Source: Phycicoccus sp. CSK15P-2
GTDB taxonomy: Bacteria > Actinomycetota > Actinomycetes > Actinomycetales > Dermatophilaceae
NCBI RefSeq assembly: GCF_016888005.1
Contig: NZ_JAFDVE010000022.1
Location: forward strand, 1 to 64,000
Reading direction: 5' to 3'
DNA length: 64,000 nt
A model generated the notes under the pieces. The model saw nothing but the letters and a program-made list of their open reading frames with translations, did not search any database and was not told where the DNA came from. A program made the translations under genes and the position numbers. The stretch's first letter is position 1, and the number at the start of each line of letters is the position of its first letter. Positions 1 to 9,261 of this stretch are shown here, one piece after another.

Positions 1-28
1 ACCGGGGCCTCCTACGACTGTGGATAGG

Positions 29-51
29 CCGAGCAGGCGCCTCCTGCTCGG
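29..51. terminator. Perfect 9-bp hairpin upstream of citrate synthase
   Basis: Arms CCGAGCAGG (29-37) and CCTGCTCGG (43-51) are perfectly complementary around a 5-nt loop. No U-tract follows. It may be the terminator of a gene that lies before the window, or a leader structure. Confidence 0.4.
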
Positions 52-192
52 TAACCCACGAACACTCGTGAGCGAGGCCCCGGCCCGCAACCCCCTCACC
101 GCGAGGGCGTCACGTCATACCGTCTGACTGTGCGGGTCGGCGGCGCAGCCTGATCGTGCCGGGCCGCTCCGGCTCGACCGTCGACGGCCGCG

Positions 193-222
193 TTTCACGC
201 CCCGGCTACGGGCGGGTAGGGT
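193..222 (+). promoter_or_regulatory. Putative promoter of gltA
   Basis: TTTCAC (193-198) and TAGGGT (217-222) are 18 nt apart. Transcription starting near 229 would leave a short leader containing GAGGA (254-258), 7 nt before the ATG at 266. Confidence 0.5.
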
Positions 223-265
223 CGAAAGGACGTCCGAGCCACCACGAACCCCCGAGGATCGCGAC

Positions 266-1552
<1,287 letters not shown>

Positions 1553-1998
1553 GCGGCCACGCCCCTACTCGTCTGCGCGGCGCTCTTCGGGCGCGACGAC
1601 CTGTCCCTGCCCTGGGCGTTCCGCGCGCCACGATCTGCACCTGCCCTGGGCGCCCGGGTTGGCGCCTGCCCGCGGCCTCCAGCGGACGGGGGAGGGGAGA
1701 CCCCTCGGCAGAGCTAATACTGCGGGTGAAGGGTTCGCTTCCGGCGCGGTAGTGGTTCTGCCGACCCCCATGGCACGGGGTGCCTGGCCCCGCCTCCCTG
1801 CCCGGTGGTCTCACCTGGCCTGGTGACGACCCCTACTTCCTCGACCGCCTTCACGTCTCCTCGTCATCGGGCTTGTGGACAACGCCCGAGCCTCGTGCGC
1901 CGCCCCGGGCAGGATGGTTCCGGGCGTCGGGCGGGTGATGGTGCTCCGGACGCGCGGTGGACACCGGCGGCGGAGGCGCAGGACCAGGGGAGGCGAGC
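1553..1998. other. Intergenic region without a convincing gene
   Basis: These 446 nt separate gltA from the MarR gene. Short open frames exist on both strands but lack ribosome binding sites and recognisable protein features. The region contains one direct repeat (listed separately) and a TAATACT box near 1714 that could be a -10 element. I saw no RNA gene. Confidence 0.5.
1596..1652. repeat. Two-copy direct repeat, period 34 nt
   Basis: Copies at 1596-1618 and 1630-1652 share ACGAyCTG followed by CCTGCCCTGGGCG, with 20 of 23 bases identical. The sequence between them is unrelated. No inverted repeats or coding content suggest an insertion sequence. Confidence 0.5.
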
Positions 1999-2547
1999 GT
2001 GGAGATGGGTGGGCACGTGACGAGCAGCGGGAGGGCGGAGCCCGACCGGTCGGTGGCCGAGCTGGTGGAGTTGCTGGAGCAGCGCGTACGCCTGGAGCGA
2101 CGACACGCGTACCGGATGCACCATCCGGACGTCGACCTCGCCGGTGACCTCCCACTGCTGCTGCGCCTTGCCTCCGCGGCCCTCGACACCCAGCTCGACC
2201 GAGCCCTCGCTCGGGCCGGGTCGGAGCTGAACCTGCTCGAGCTCGAGGTGCTACGCCGGGTCCGGGCCCGCCCGTCGGGGGGCGGTGACCTCGCCGAGTA
2301 CCTGGGTCGGAGCCCGCAACGCATGTCCGCCGTGCTCTCCGGGCTCGAGCAGGGCGGCCTCGTCGAGCGCGAGCCCGCATGGCACGACCAGCGGGTGAGG
2401 CAGGCCCGCCTCACGGACGCGGGCCTGGACGTCGCCGACGAGCTCGACGCCTGCCTGTCGTCCCGGCTCGACCTCGTGGTCGGCGACCTCGACCCGGTGG
2501 CCCGCCGGGCGCTCGCGCTCCTCCTGGCGCTCGTCCTCGTCGGGTGA
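1999..2547 (+). CDS. MarR-family transcriptional regulator
   Basis: A regulator of 182 aa from GTG at 1999, which has AGGGGAGG (1985-1992) 6 nt upstream. A longer in-frame GTG at 1957 lacks such a site. The middle of the protein has the MarR winged-helix pattern: helix LNLLELEVLRRV, the recognition-helix stretch DLAEYLGRSPQRMSAVLSGLEQ, and a wing ending in a basic DQRVRQARLTDAG segment. Predicted to bind DNA as a dimer and respond to a small ligand; no target can be assigned. It is convergent with the next gene, with only 7 nt between the stop codons. Confidence 0.8.
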   Translation: MEMGGHVTSSGRAEPDRSVAELVELLEQRVRLERRHAYRMHHPDVDLAGDLPLLLRLASAALDTQLDRALARAGSELNLLELEVLRRVRARPSGGGDLAEYLGRSPQRMSAVLSGLEQGGLVEREPAWHDQRVRQARLTDAGLDVADELDACLSSRLDLVVGDLDPVARRALALLLALVLVG

Positions 2548-2554
2548 CCGCGCC

Positions 2555-3457
2555 TCAGGAGGTGGCGAGGTCGATGACCACGTGCCCGGGGTCGCCGGCA
2601 CCGGAGTCGTCCGCGTCGAGCCGGGTGAACGTGAGCGAGGTGTCCGCCATCGACCGCTCCCACCGGTAGCGGTCGAGCGTGACGCGCACGGCACCGGTGT
2701 CGGTCGCCCGGGCCACGGCCCAGGAGGCGACCGCCCACGGCAGGTCGCCGTCGGAGCGGACGGTCACGGTCGCCCCGTCCACCTCCCCGGCGAGACCGAA
2801 GTCCTTCCGGAGCAATGCGGCGAGGTCCTCGGCGTCGCCCGGTGCCTCGGGGTCGCGCAGCGCGCAGCCGATGCCGGCGCTCGTCTGCCCGGACAGCACG
2901 GAGGCCGTCGCTCTCGCCTGCCCCTCGTGCTGGGCGTACGCCGACCCGGCGGCCGAGCGCTGCACCTCCTGCGCCGCCTCGGCGATGTCCATCTCGGTGT
3001 AGCCGTCGACCTCGACCAGCGCGTCGTAGAACGTGTTCGTCGAGTACTCGGGGTCGAGGATCTGCTCCGCGGTGCCCCAGCCCTGCGACGGACGCTGCTG
3101 GAAGAGCCCCAGCGAGTCACGGTCGCCGAACCGGACGTTGCGCACCTTCGACTCCTGCATCGCGGTGGCCAGGGCGATCGAGGCGGCTCGCGGCGGCAGC
3201 CCGCGCTTGACCGCGATCGCGGTGATCGCGGCCGCGTTGCTCGACTGGTCGGGGGCCCAGGTGTAGGTGGCACCGCCCGCGCTGACCTGGCACCGCTGGC
3301 TGGACAGCGTGTGCACGACCCGCTGGAACCCCTGGTAGCCGGCCACGCCGAGCACCCCGACGACGAGCACGCCGACGACCCCGGCGAGGACCCGCGCGGC
3401 ACGGCCGCGTGGCTGCTCCTCGGCGAGGGTCAGGGCACCCCTCGACGTGCGGGGCAT
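2555..3457 (-). CDS. Membrane-anchored lysozyme/transglycosylase-like protein
   Basis: A protein of 300 aa with one N-terminal membrane segment (about residues 21-45), so it is probably anchored outside the membrane. Residues about 75-170 resemble the SLT/lysozyme-like fold: a helix with AMQESKVRN supplies the candidate catalytic Glu, followed by DSLGLFQQRPSQGWGT. Homologues are widespread hypothetical proteins in actinobacteria, sometimes mislabelled as heavy-metal transporters. Cell-wall cleavage is inferred from the motifs, not established. ATG at 3457 has GGAGGGA about 9 nt upstream. It lies upstream of dapD on the complementary strand, separated by 20 nt. Confidence 0.65.
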   Translation of the reverse strand: MPRTSRGALTLAEEQPRGRAARVLAGVVGVLVVGVLGVAGYQGFQRVVHTLSSQRCQVSAGGATYTWAPDQSSNAAAITAIAVKRGLPPRAASIALATAMQESKVRNVRFGDRDSLGLFQQRPSQGWGTAEQILDPEYSTNTFYDALVEVDGYTEMDIAEAAQEVQRSAAGSAYAQHEGQARATASVLSGQTSAGIGCALRDPEAPGDAEDLAALLRKDFGLAGEVDGATVTVRSDGDLPWAVASWAVARATDTGAVRVTLDRYRWERSMADTSLTFTRLDADDSGAGDPGHVVIDLATS

Positions 3458-3477
3458 CGGCGAAGTCCCTCCGGTGG

Positions 3478-4410
3478 TCAGTCGTTGGCGTGCAGGACGG
3501 AGTTGAGGACGATGCCGTGGCCGTCCCGCGGCCGGGCCTCGACCGCGCCCGACACCGAGTTGCGGATGAACAGGAGGTTGCTCTGGCCGGACAGCTCGCG
3601 GGCCTTGGTGACCGTGCCGTCGGGCAGCGTGACCTTCGTCCCTGCCGTCAGGTACAGCCCGGCCTCGACGACGCAGTCGTCACCGAGGGCGATGCCGAGG
3701 CCGGCCTCCGCCCCGAGCAGGCAGCGCTCGCCGATGCGTACCCGCTCGGTACCGCCACCGGAGAGCGTCCCCATCGTCGAGGCCCCGCCGCCGACGTCCG
3801 AGCCGTCGCCCACGACGACGCCCTGGCTGATCCGCCCCTCGACCATCGACGAGCCGAGCGTGCCGGCGTTGAAGTTGACGAAGCCCTCGTGCATGACCGT
3901 CGTGCCGCTCGCGAGGTGCGCGCCGAGCCGCACGCGGTCCGCGTCGCCGATGCGGACTCCGCCCGGGACGACGTAGTCGACCATCCGGGGGAACTTGTCG
4001 ACGCCGAGCACCTGGACCGGACCGCGGGCCATGAGTCGGGCGCGAGTCGTCTCGAAGCCCTCGACGGCGCACGGGCCCTGCGTGGTCCACACCACGTTCG
4101 GGAGGACGCCGAACAGGCCGTCGAGCGAGATCGAGTTCGGCTCGCAGAGGCGGTGCGAGAGCAGGTGCAGGCGCAGGTAGGCGTCGGCGGTGTCGACCGG
4201 TGCCGCGTCGAGGTCGACCGTCACGAGCCGGATCTCGCGCTGCACGCCACGCGCGTCGTCCGGGCCGACCAGCGCCTCGAGCCCTGCGGGCGCGTCGAGC
4301 TCTCCGGCGCCCCCCGGCTCACCGAGGGCGGGGGAGGGGTACCAGGCGTCGAGGACCGTGCCGGTCCCGGTGGTCGTGAGGAGCCCGTGGCCCCAGGCGG
4401 TGCGCGTCAT
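3478..4410 (-). CDS. dapD: Tetrahydrodipicolinate N-succinyltransferase
   Basis: DapD of 310 aa, actinobacterial type. It transfers succinyl from succinyl-CoA to tetrahydrodipicolinate in the lysine/meso-diaminopimelate pathway. The C-terminal half is a left-handed beta-helix made of hexapeptide repeats, for example [20 protein letters not shown] and [19 protein letters not shown]. The start at 4410 is chosen because TACCCT lies 7 nt upstream on the same strand, a leaderless arrangement; a longer open frame exists upstream but overlaps dapE. It is divergent from dapE, which catalyses the desuccinylation two steps later, so one 69-nt region can control both. Confidence 0.95.
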   Translation of the reverse strand: MTRTAWGHGLLTTTGTGTVLDAWYPSPALGEPGGAGELDAPAGLEALVGPDDARGVQREIRLVTVDLDAAPVDTADAYLRLHLLSHRLCEPNSISLDGLFGVLPNVVWTTQGPCAVEGFETTRARLMARGPVQVLGVDKFPRMVDYVVPGGVRIGDADRVRLGAHLASGTTVMHEGFVNFNAGTLGSSMVEGRISQGVVVGDGSDVGGGASTMGTLSGGGTERVRIGERCLLGAEAGLGIALGDDCVVEAGLYLTAGTKVTLPDGTVTKARELSGQSNLLFIRNSVSGAVEARPRDGHGIVLNSVLHAND

Positions 4411-4417
4411 GCCGTCC

Positions 4418-4423
4418 AGGGTA
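4418..4423 (-). promoter_or_regulatory. -10 box, leaderless dapD
   Basis: On the minus strand TACCCT lies exactly 7 nt before the dapD ATG, which matches the spacing seen at many other genes in the window. Confidence 0.55.
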
Positions 4424-4466
4424 CGGGGGCGGCGCGGGCACCCCACAGCGCGTCCGGCCCGCTCAC

Positions 4467-4472
4467 TAGGGT
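4467..4472 (+). promoter_or_regulatory. -10 box, leaderless dapE
   Basis: TAGGGT lies 7 nt before the ATG at 4480. No Shine-Dalgarno sequence is present, so transcription probably begins at the start codon. Confidence 0.6.
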
Positions 4473-4479
4473 GGACGGC

Positions 4480-5574
4480 ATGCCACCCGGAGCCCCGTCC
4501 CTCGACCTCTCCGCCGACGTCACGAGCCTCACGGCGGCGGTCTGCGACATCGAGTCGGTGAGCCTCGACGAGGCCGCTCTCGCGGATGCCGTCGAGGCCG
4601 CGGTCCGCGCGACGGGCCGGCTCGAGGTCACCCGGATCGGCAACACCGTCGTCGCCCGGACCGCCCTCGGCCGCGACGAGCGCGTCGTGCTCGCCGGGCA
4701 CCTCGACACGGTGCCCTTGACCACCGACCCCGAGAACCTCCCGACCCGGCGGGTCGACGGCGCCGGCGGCGAGGTGCTCTGGGGCCGCGGCACGGTCGAC
4801 ATGAAGGGCGGCGTCGCCGTCATGCTGCGCGTCCTGCACGAGGTGCCCGAGCCCACCCGCGACATCACGTACGTCTTCTACGAGGCCGAGGAGATCGACA
4901 GCCGGTTCAACGGCCTGCTCCACGTCCAGCAGGAGGCCCCGCACCTCGTCGAGGACGCCGACTTCGCCGTCCTGCTCGAGCCCACCGACGCGCGGGTGGA
5001 GGGCGGCTGCAAGGGCACCCTGCGGGCCCTGGTCTCCACCAAGGGCATCGCGGCCCACTCCGCGCGGCCGTGGAAGGGGCACAACGCCATCCACGACGCC
5101 GCCGAGATCCTCGCGCGCCTCGTCGCCTACGAGCCGGAGACCGTCGAGGTCGACGGCCTCGAGTACCGCGAGGCCCTCAACGCCGTCGGCGTCGAGGGCG
5201 GGGTCGCCGGCAACGTCATCCCCGACCGCTGCGTCGTCACGGTCAACTACCGGTACGCGCCCTCCCTCTCCGAGGCCGAGGCCGATGCCCACGTCCGCCA
5301 GGTGTTCTCCGGCTTCGAGGTCGAGGTCGTCGACAACGCCGGTGGCGCCCGCCCGGGGCTCGACCTCCCCGCGGCCCGCGCCTTCGTCGAGGCGCTCGGC
5401 CTGCCCGCCCGGGCCAAGCAGGGATGGACCGACGTCGCGCGCTTCTCGGCGATGGGCGTGCCCGCGGTGAACTTCGGGCCGGGCGACCCCAACCTCGCGC
5501 ACATGGACGACGAACAGTGTCCCGTCGCCCAGTACGAGGAGTGCGAGGCCGCGCTGCTCCGCTGGCTGTGCTGA
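4480..5574 (+). CDS. dapE: Succinyl-diaminopimelate desuccinylase
   Basis: DapE of 364 aa, M20 metallopeptidase family, releasing succinate from N-succinyl-L,L-diaminopimelate. Zinc-site motifs are visible in order: AGHLDTVP (His and Asp), [10 protein letters not shown] (bridging Asp), YEAEEID (catalytic Glu-Glu), LEPTD, and a C-terminal HMDDE. A dimerisation domain lies between (about residues 175-280, after [10 protein letters not shown]). ATG at 4480 has no Shine-Dalgarno sequence but sits 7 nt after TAGGGT. Divergent from dapD. Confidence 0.95.
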   Translation: MPPGAPSLDLSADVTSLTAAVCDIESVSLDEAALADAVEAAVRATGRLEVTRIGNTVVARTALGRDERVVLAGHLDTVPLTTDPENLPTRRVDGAGGEVLWGRGTVDMKGGVAVMLRVLHEVPEPTRDITYVFYEAEEIDSRFNGLLHVQQEAPHLVEDADFAVLLEPTDARVEGGCKGTLRALVSTKGIAAHSARPWKGHNAIHDAAEILARLVAYEPETVEVDGLEYREALNAVGVEGGVAGNVIPDRCVVTVNYRYAPSLSEAEADAHVRQVFSGFEVEVVDNAGGARPGLDLPAARAFVEALGLPARAKQGWTDVARFSAMGVPAVNFGPGDPNLAHMDDEQCPVAQYEECEAALLRWLC

Positions 5575-5616
5575 CGCGCGGAGGCAGCGGCACCCGGGGC
5601 CACTCGTGGACCGGCC

Positions 5617-5622
5617 TAGAGT
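5617..5622 (+). promoter_or_regulatory. -10 box, leaderless LOG-family gene
   Basis: TAGAGT ends 7 nt before ATG 5630. This supports 5630 over the in-frame GTGs at 5606 and 5621. Confidence 0.55.
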
Positions 5623-5629
5623 GACGGAC

Positions 5630-6406
5630 ATGACGCCCTCGCAGGACCGCGACTACTACCAGGGGCCGGTCGTCATGCGCCGGTCCAAGGTGCCGGGGTC
5701 GACCACGGACCAGCGGCTCCTCGACACGCGGGGGTCCGCCGACTGGCTGCACACCGACCCGTGGCGTGTCATGCGCATCCAGTCCGAGTTCGTCAACGGC
5801 TTCGGTGCGCTCGCCGAGCTCGGGCCGGCGGTCAGCGTGTTCGGCTCGGCCCGCACCCGCCCGGACGCCCCGGAGTACGCGCTCGGCGAGCGGGTGGGGA
5901 GGGCGCTCGTGGAAGCCGGCTACGCCGTCATCACCGGCGGCGGCCCAGGTGCGATGGAGGCCGCGAACAAGGGCGCCCTCGAGGCCGGCGGCACCTCCGT
6001 CGGCCTGGGCATCGAGCTCCCCTTCGAGGCCGGCCTCAACGAGCACGTCGACCTCGGCGTCAACTTCCGCTACTTCTTCGCGCGCAAGACGATGTTCGTC
6101 AAGTACGCCAGTGGCTTCGTCGTCCTCCCGGGCGGCTTCGGCACCCTCGACGAGCTCTTCGAGGCGGTGACCCTCGTCCAGACCCAGAAGGTGACGAGCT
6201 TCCCGATCGTGCTCCTCGGGTCCGCGTTCTGGGGTGGCCTCGTCGACTGGCTACAGGGGACCGCGGCCGTACAGGGGACGGTGGGGGCGAAGGACCTCGC
6301 CCTGCTCACCGTCACCGACGACGTCGACGAGGCCGTGGGTGTCGTCGTCGACGCCGACCGGGTGGCGGGGCGGGGAGGTCCGGGCGGCCCGGTGCGGCCG
6401 GAGTAG
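5630..6406 (+). CDS. LOG-family (TIGR00730) nucleotide-binding protein
   Basis: A protein of 258 aa with a Rossmann-like lysine-decarboxylase-like fold. It shows [19 protein letters not shown] and, later, [13 protein letters not shown], the PGGxGTxxE signature of the LOG family. Family members hydrolyse nucleoside 5'-monophosphates to base plus ribose 5-phosphate; the cytokinin-activating name comes from plants. A 70-residue N-terminal extension precedes the core, as in the dapE-adjacent actinobacterial members. It follows dapE by 55 nt and has its own leaderless promoter. The actual substrate is not known. Confidence 0.85.
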   Translation: MTPSQDRDYYQGPVVMRRSKVPGSTTDQRLLDTRGSADWLHTDPWRVMRIQSEFVNGFGALAELGPAVSVFGSARTRPDAPEYALGERVGRALVEAGYAVITGGGPGAMEAANKGALEAGGTSVGLGIELPFEAGLNEHVDLGVNFRYFFARKTMFVKYASGFVVLPGGFGTLDELFEAVTLVQTQKVTSFPIVLLGSAFWGGLVDWLQGTAAVQGTVGAKDLALLTVTDDVDEAVGVVVDADRVAGRGGPGGPVRPE

Positions 6407-6422
6407 CCGCAGGTCGCGGCCG

Positions 6423-6428
6423 TAGGAT
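6423..6428 (+). promoter_or_regulatory. -10 box, DivIVA-like operon
   Basis: TAGGAT lies 6 nt before GTG 6435, the first gene of the four-gene overlapping operon running to 10568. Confidence 0.55.
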
Positions 6429-6434
6429 CGGCGC

Positions 6435-6722
6435 GTGGTCCCGATCGTCCTCCTGCTCCTCACCGGGGTGGCCCTCGTCGCCGCGACCCTCGCGGTGGCG
6501 TCCGGACGGCTGCGGGTCGACGGGCTGGCGGAGGCCACCACGTCGACCCCGGACCACGGCCTGGGGACCGAGCCGGAGGCCTCCGACGTCGACTCCGTGC
6601 ACTTCGACACCGCGCCCCGGGGCTACCGTCCGGAGGACGTCGACGCCCGGCTCGACGCGCTGCGCGACGAGCTCGCCGACCGCGAGCGTGAGCTCGCCCG
6701 GCTTCGGGACCAGGAGGCCTGA
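6435..6722 (+). CDS. Small membrane protein with DivIVA-like domain
   Basis: A 95-aa protein. Residues 1-22 form one hydrophobic segment. After a short linker, residues about 58-95 match the start of a DivIVA domain (FDTAPRGYRPEDVDARLDAL) and continue as a charged coiled coil ending DRERELARLRDQ. DivIVA/Wag31 proteins mark curved membrane and growth poles in actinobacteria, but this is far shorter and membrane-anchored, so it is likely an accessory protein. Its stop overlaps the next ATG (TGATG). The 698-aa protein two genes downstream has the same N-terminal layout. Confidence 0.75.
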   Translation: MVPIVLLLLTGVALVAATLAVASGRLRVDGLAEATTSTPDHGLGTEPEASDVDSVHFDTAPRGYRPEDVDARLDALRDELADRERELARLRDQEA

Positions 6723-7168
6723 TGGCCTTCACGGTGCACCGCAGCACCTCCCTCCCGGCGCCGCAGACCTGGGCGGTCGTCACCGACCTGCCCGAGCACA
6801 CCCGTCACGTGCCGCTCACCGACGTCGAGGTCGCCGGCGACCTCGCGCTCGGGACGGAGGTCCGAGCCGTGACCCGCGTCGGCCCCCTGGCGGGCGCGGA
6901 CCGGATGCTCGTCACGGCCCTCGAGCCCGGCCGTCGGCTCCGCCTGGTCAAGACCGGCTGGTTCCTGCGCGGCTGGGCCGACATCACGGTCGAGGACTCC
7001 CCCGAGGGCAGCCGGGTCGAGTGGACCGAGGAGCTGTGGCTCCCGGGGCTGCGCCGCGTGACCCGTCCGCTCGGGGACCGCCTCGGCCCCGTGCTCTTCG
7101 GACGCGTCGTCGACGGCCTCGTGAGCGGGGCCGAGCGGGCCGCGCCGGGCCGGGGGAGTGCCCGATGA
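6722..7168 (+). CDS. SRPBCC-superfamily protein
   Basis: A 148-aa protein of the START/polyketide-cyclase-like fold. It begins FTVHRSTSLPAPQTWAVVTD, the usual first strand and helix of SRPBCC proteins, and continues with the expected strand-rich core and a C-terminal amphipathic helix. Such proteins bind hydrophobic ligands; none can be named here. It overlaps the previous gene by 1 nt and the next by 4 nt (ATGA), so translation is coupled. Confidence 0.8.
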   Translation: MAFTVHRSTSLPAPQTWAVVTDLPEHTRHVPLTDVEVAGDLALGTEVRAVTRVGPLAGADRMLVTALEPGRRLRLVKTGWFLRGWADITVEDSPEGSRVEWTEELWLPGLRRVTRPLGDRLGPVLFGRVVDGLVSGAERAAPGRGSAR

Positions 7169-9261
7169 CCTGGTCGCTGCTCGCCGCGGCGGCCGCGCTG
7201 CTCGCGCTGGCGGCCGTCGCCGGATGGCTCGCGCTGCGTCCCGGCGGCGCCCGGGCCGCGGCCGTGGGGAGCGCCGACTCGTTCCGGACGGCGGTCCGCG
7301 GGTACCGGATGGACCAGGTCGACGAGGTCGTCGAGCGGCTGCGCACCCGGATCGCGTCGCACGACGTCGAGATCGCGCGGCTGCGCGGCGAGGAGCCCGC
7401 TGCGTCGGCCGTGGCCCTCGCCGAACCGCAGGCGCCGGCACCTCCGACCGAGGGCCCGGTGGACGCGGGGGACGACCCGCCCCCTCGAGACCGGCCGGCA
7501 GCCGGGACGGATCCGACTGCCGGCGACCCCGCGCCGTGGCGTGCCGGTGACTGGCTCGCCCCGCTCGCGTACCTCGTCGCCGCCGCCTACGTGACGCGCC
7601 ACCTGCTCGCCGGCATCCGTACCGGCTACCTGTCCCAGGGCGTCCAGGACCAGCAGGCCTTCGAGTGGTACTTCGGCGCCACGGCGCACAACCTCGTCAC
7701 CTTCTCCAACCCCCTCATCAGCGACCTCCAGAACTTCCCGGACGGCGTCAACCTCATGGCGAACGCCGCCGTCCTGGGGCTCGGGGTGCCGCTCGCCCCG
7801 GTGACCCTCCTCGCCGGGCCGGAGGTCACGTTCGTCCTCGTCGAGCTCCTCGGTCTGGCCCTCACGGCGTCGGCCTGGTACGTGCTCTTCCGGCGCCGGC
7901 TCGCCGTCCACCCGGCCCTCGCGTTCCTCGGTGCGGCGCTCGCCGGCTTCGGACCGGGCATGGTCTCGCACGCCAACGGGCACCCGAACTTCGTCGTCCA
8001 GGCCCTCGTCCCGCTCGTCGTCGACCGTGTGCTCCATCTCGCGGAGGGGCGGCGCCCGGTCCGTGACGGCGTGGTGCTCGGTCTCCTCGTCGCCTGGCAG
8101 GTGCTCATCGGCGAGGAGGTCCTGCTCCTGGCCGCCGTCGGCATCGGCGTGGCCGGTGCGGTGCTCCTCTCCGACGCGCGGGCCCGGGCGCGGCTGGCGC
8201 TCCGGCCCGCGCTGCAGGGTCTCGGCCTGGCGGCCGGGCTGGCCGCGGTCCTCGTCGCGTTCCCGCTCTGGTGGCAGTTCTCCGGTCCGCAGAGCTACAC
8301 CTCGATCTGGCACCCGCCTGCGGGCAACGACCTCGCGCAGCTGTGGGGACGGGCCACCCGTACCGTCGGGGCCGATCCGTGGGCGTCCGCGGCGGTCTCG
8401 ATGAACCGCACCGAGGAGAACTCGTTCTTCGGCGTCCCGCTCTGGGTCGCCGCGGCCGTCACCGTGCTCCTCCTGTGGCGCAGCGCCGTCGTCCGGGCCC
8501 TCGCCGCCGTCGTCGTCGTGTCGTGCTGGCTCAGCCTCGGTGAGGAGCTCACGCTGCACGGCACCCCGCTCGGCGTCCCCGGCCCGTGGGCCCTCCTGGA
8601 GCACGTCCCGGTCGTCGAGAACGTCCTCCCCACCCGGTTCGCCCTCGTGGCGCTCCCGGCGTTCGGGGCGCTCCTGGCGCTCGGTGCCGAGGCCCTGCGC
8701 CGCAGGGTGGACGACGCGGTGGGGGACGAGGGGCCCGGCGCCGCGCTGGCCGTGGTCGCCGCGGCGCTCGTGCTCGCGCCCGTCGTCCCCACCCCCCTCG
8801 TCGTCGACCCGCGTGACCCGGTCCCGGCGTTCTTCACGGCAGGCGCGTGGCGCGGGTACGTCGACGACGGCGGCTCCGTCCTCGCGGCGCCCCCGCCCGA
8901 CGTCGCCGACACCCGGGCGCTGGAGTGGCAGGCCGCGGCGCGCTGGCAGTTCCCCGTCGTCGCGGGCTACTTCGTCGGTCCGGACGGCTCACCCGAGCGA
9001 GGCGGCCAGTACGGTGCCACGCCCACGGGCCTCACGGTGTGGCTCGCCGAGACGGCCCGGAGCGGTGTGCCCACTCCCGCCACGCCGGAGCAGGTGGACG
9101 GCTTCACCGCCGACCTCCGGGCCGGGCGCGTGGACGCGATCGTGCTGCCGGACGGCCGCCCCTCGGCCGACGCCCTGCGCACCGCGCTCTCGCTGGCGTT
9201 CGGCGAGCCGGACCGGGTCGGCGGGGTCTCCGTCTGGGACGTCCGAGGGCAGGCCGGATGA
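7165..9261 (+). CDS. DivIVA-like domain fused to large polytopic membrane protein
   Basis: A 698-aa protein. Residues about 3-26 are a membrane segment, 38-70 a DivIVA-like segment (FRTAVRGYRMDQVDEVVERL then a charged coil), 75-120 a Pro/Glu-rich linker. From about 128 a polytopic region resembles GT-C glycosyltransferase-like membrane proteins, with loops such as NFPDGVNLMANAA and HANGHPNF. The last 130 residues are soluble. The first 70 residues repeat the plan of the 95-aa protein upstream, suggesting duplication and fusion. ATG 7165 overlaps the preceding stop. A glycosyltransferase or lipid-linked sugar role is inferred from shape and from the adjacent mannosyltransferase-like gene; I cannot identify catalytic residues. 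Confidence 0.7.
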   Translation: MTWSLLAAAAALLALAAVAGWLALRPGGARAAAVGSADSFRTAVRGYRMDQVDEVVERLRTRIASHDVEIARLRGEEPAASAVALAEPQAPAPPTEGPVDAGDDPPPRDRPAAGTDPTAGDPAPWRAGDWLAPLAYLVAAAYVTRHLLAGIRTGYLSQGVQDQQAFEWYFGATAHNLVTFSNPLISDLQNFPDGVNLMANAAVLGLGVPLAPVTLLAGPEVTFVLVELLGLALTASAWYVLFRRRLAVHPALAFLGAALAGFGPGMVSHANGHPNFVVQALVPLVVDRVLHLAEGRRPVRDGVVLGLLVAWQVLIGEEVLLLAAVGIGVAGAVLLSDARARARLALRPALQGLGLAAGLAAVLVAFPLWWQFSGPQSYTSIWHPPAGNDLAQLWGRATRTVGADPWASAAVSMNRTEENSFFGVPLWVAAAVTVLLLWRSAVVRALAAVVVVSCWLSLGEELTLHGTPLGVPGPWALLEHVPVVENVLPTRFALVALPAFGALLALGAEALRRRVDDAVGDEGPGAALAVVAAALVLAPVVPTPLVVDPRDPVPAFFTAGAWRGYVDDGGSVLAAPPPDVADTRALEWQAAARWQFPVVAGYFVGPDGSPERGGQYGATPTGLTVWLAETARSGVPTPATPEQVDGFTADLRAGRVDAIVLPDGRPSADALRTALSLAFGEPDRVGGVSVWDVRGQAG

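Noticed and set aside
3478-5631. One continuous 717-codon minus frame
   Set aside because: Only the last 310 codons are DapD; the rest is antisense to dapE, and the TACCCT box fixes the start at 4410.
5761-9261. 1166-codon frame suggesting a giant multidomain protein
   Set aside because: The first 468 codons overlap the LOG, DivIVA-like and SRPBCC genes in another frame and have no coding features; ATG 7165 overlaps the previous stop.
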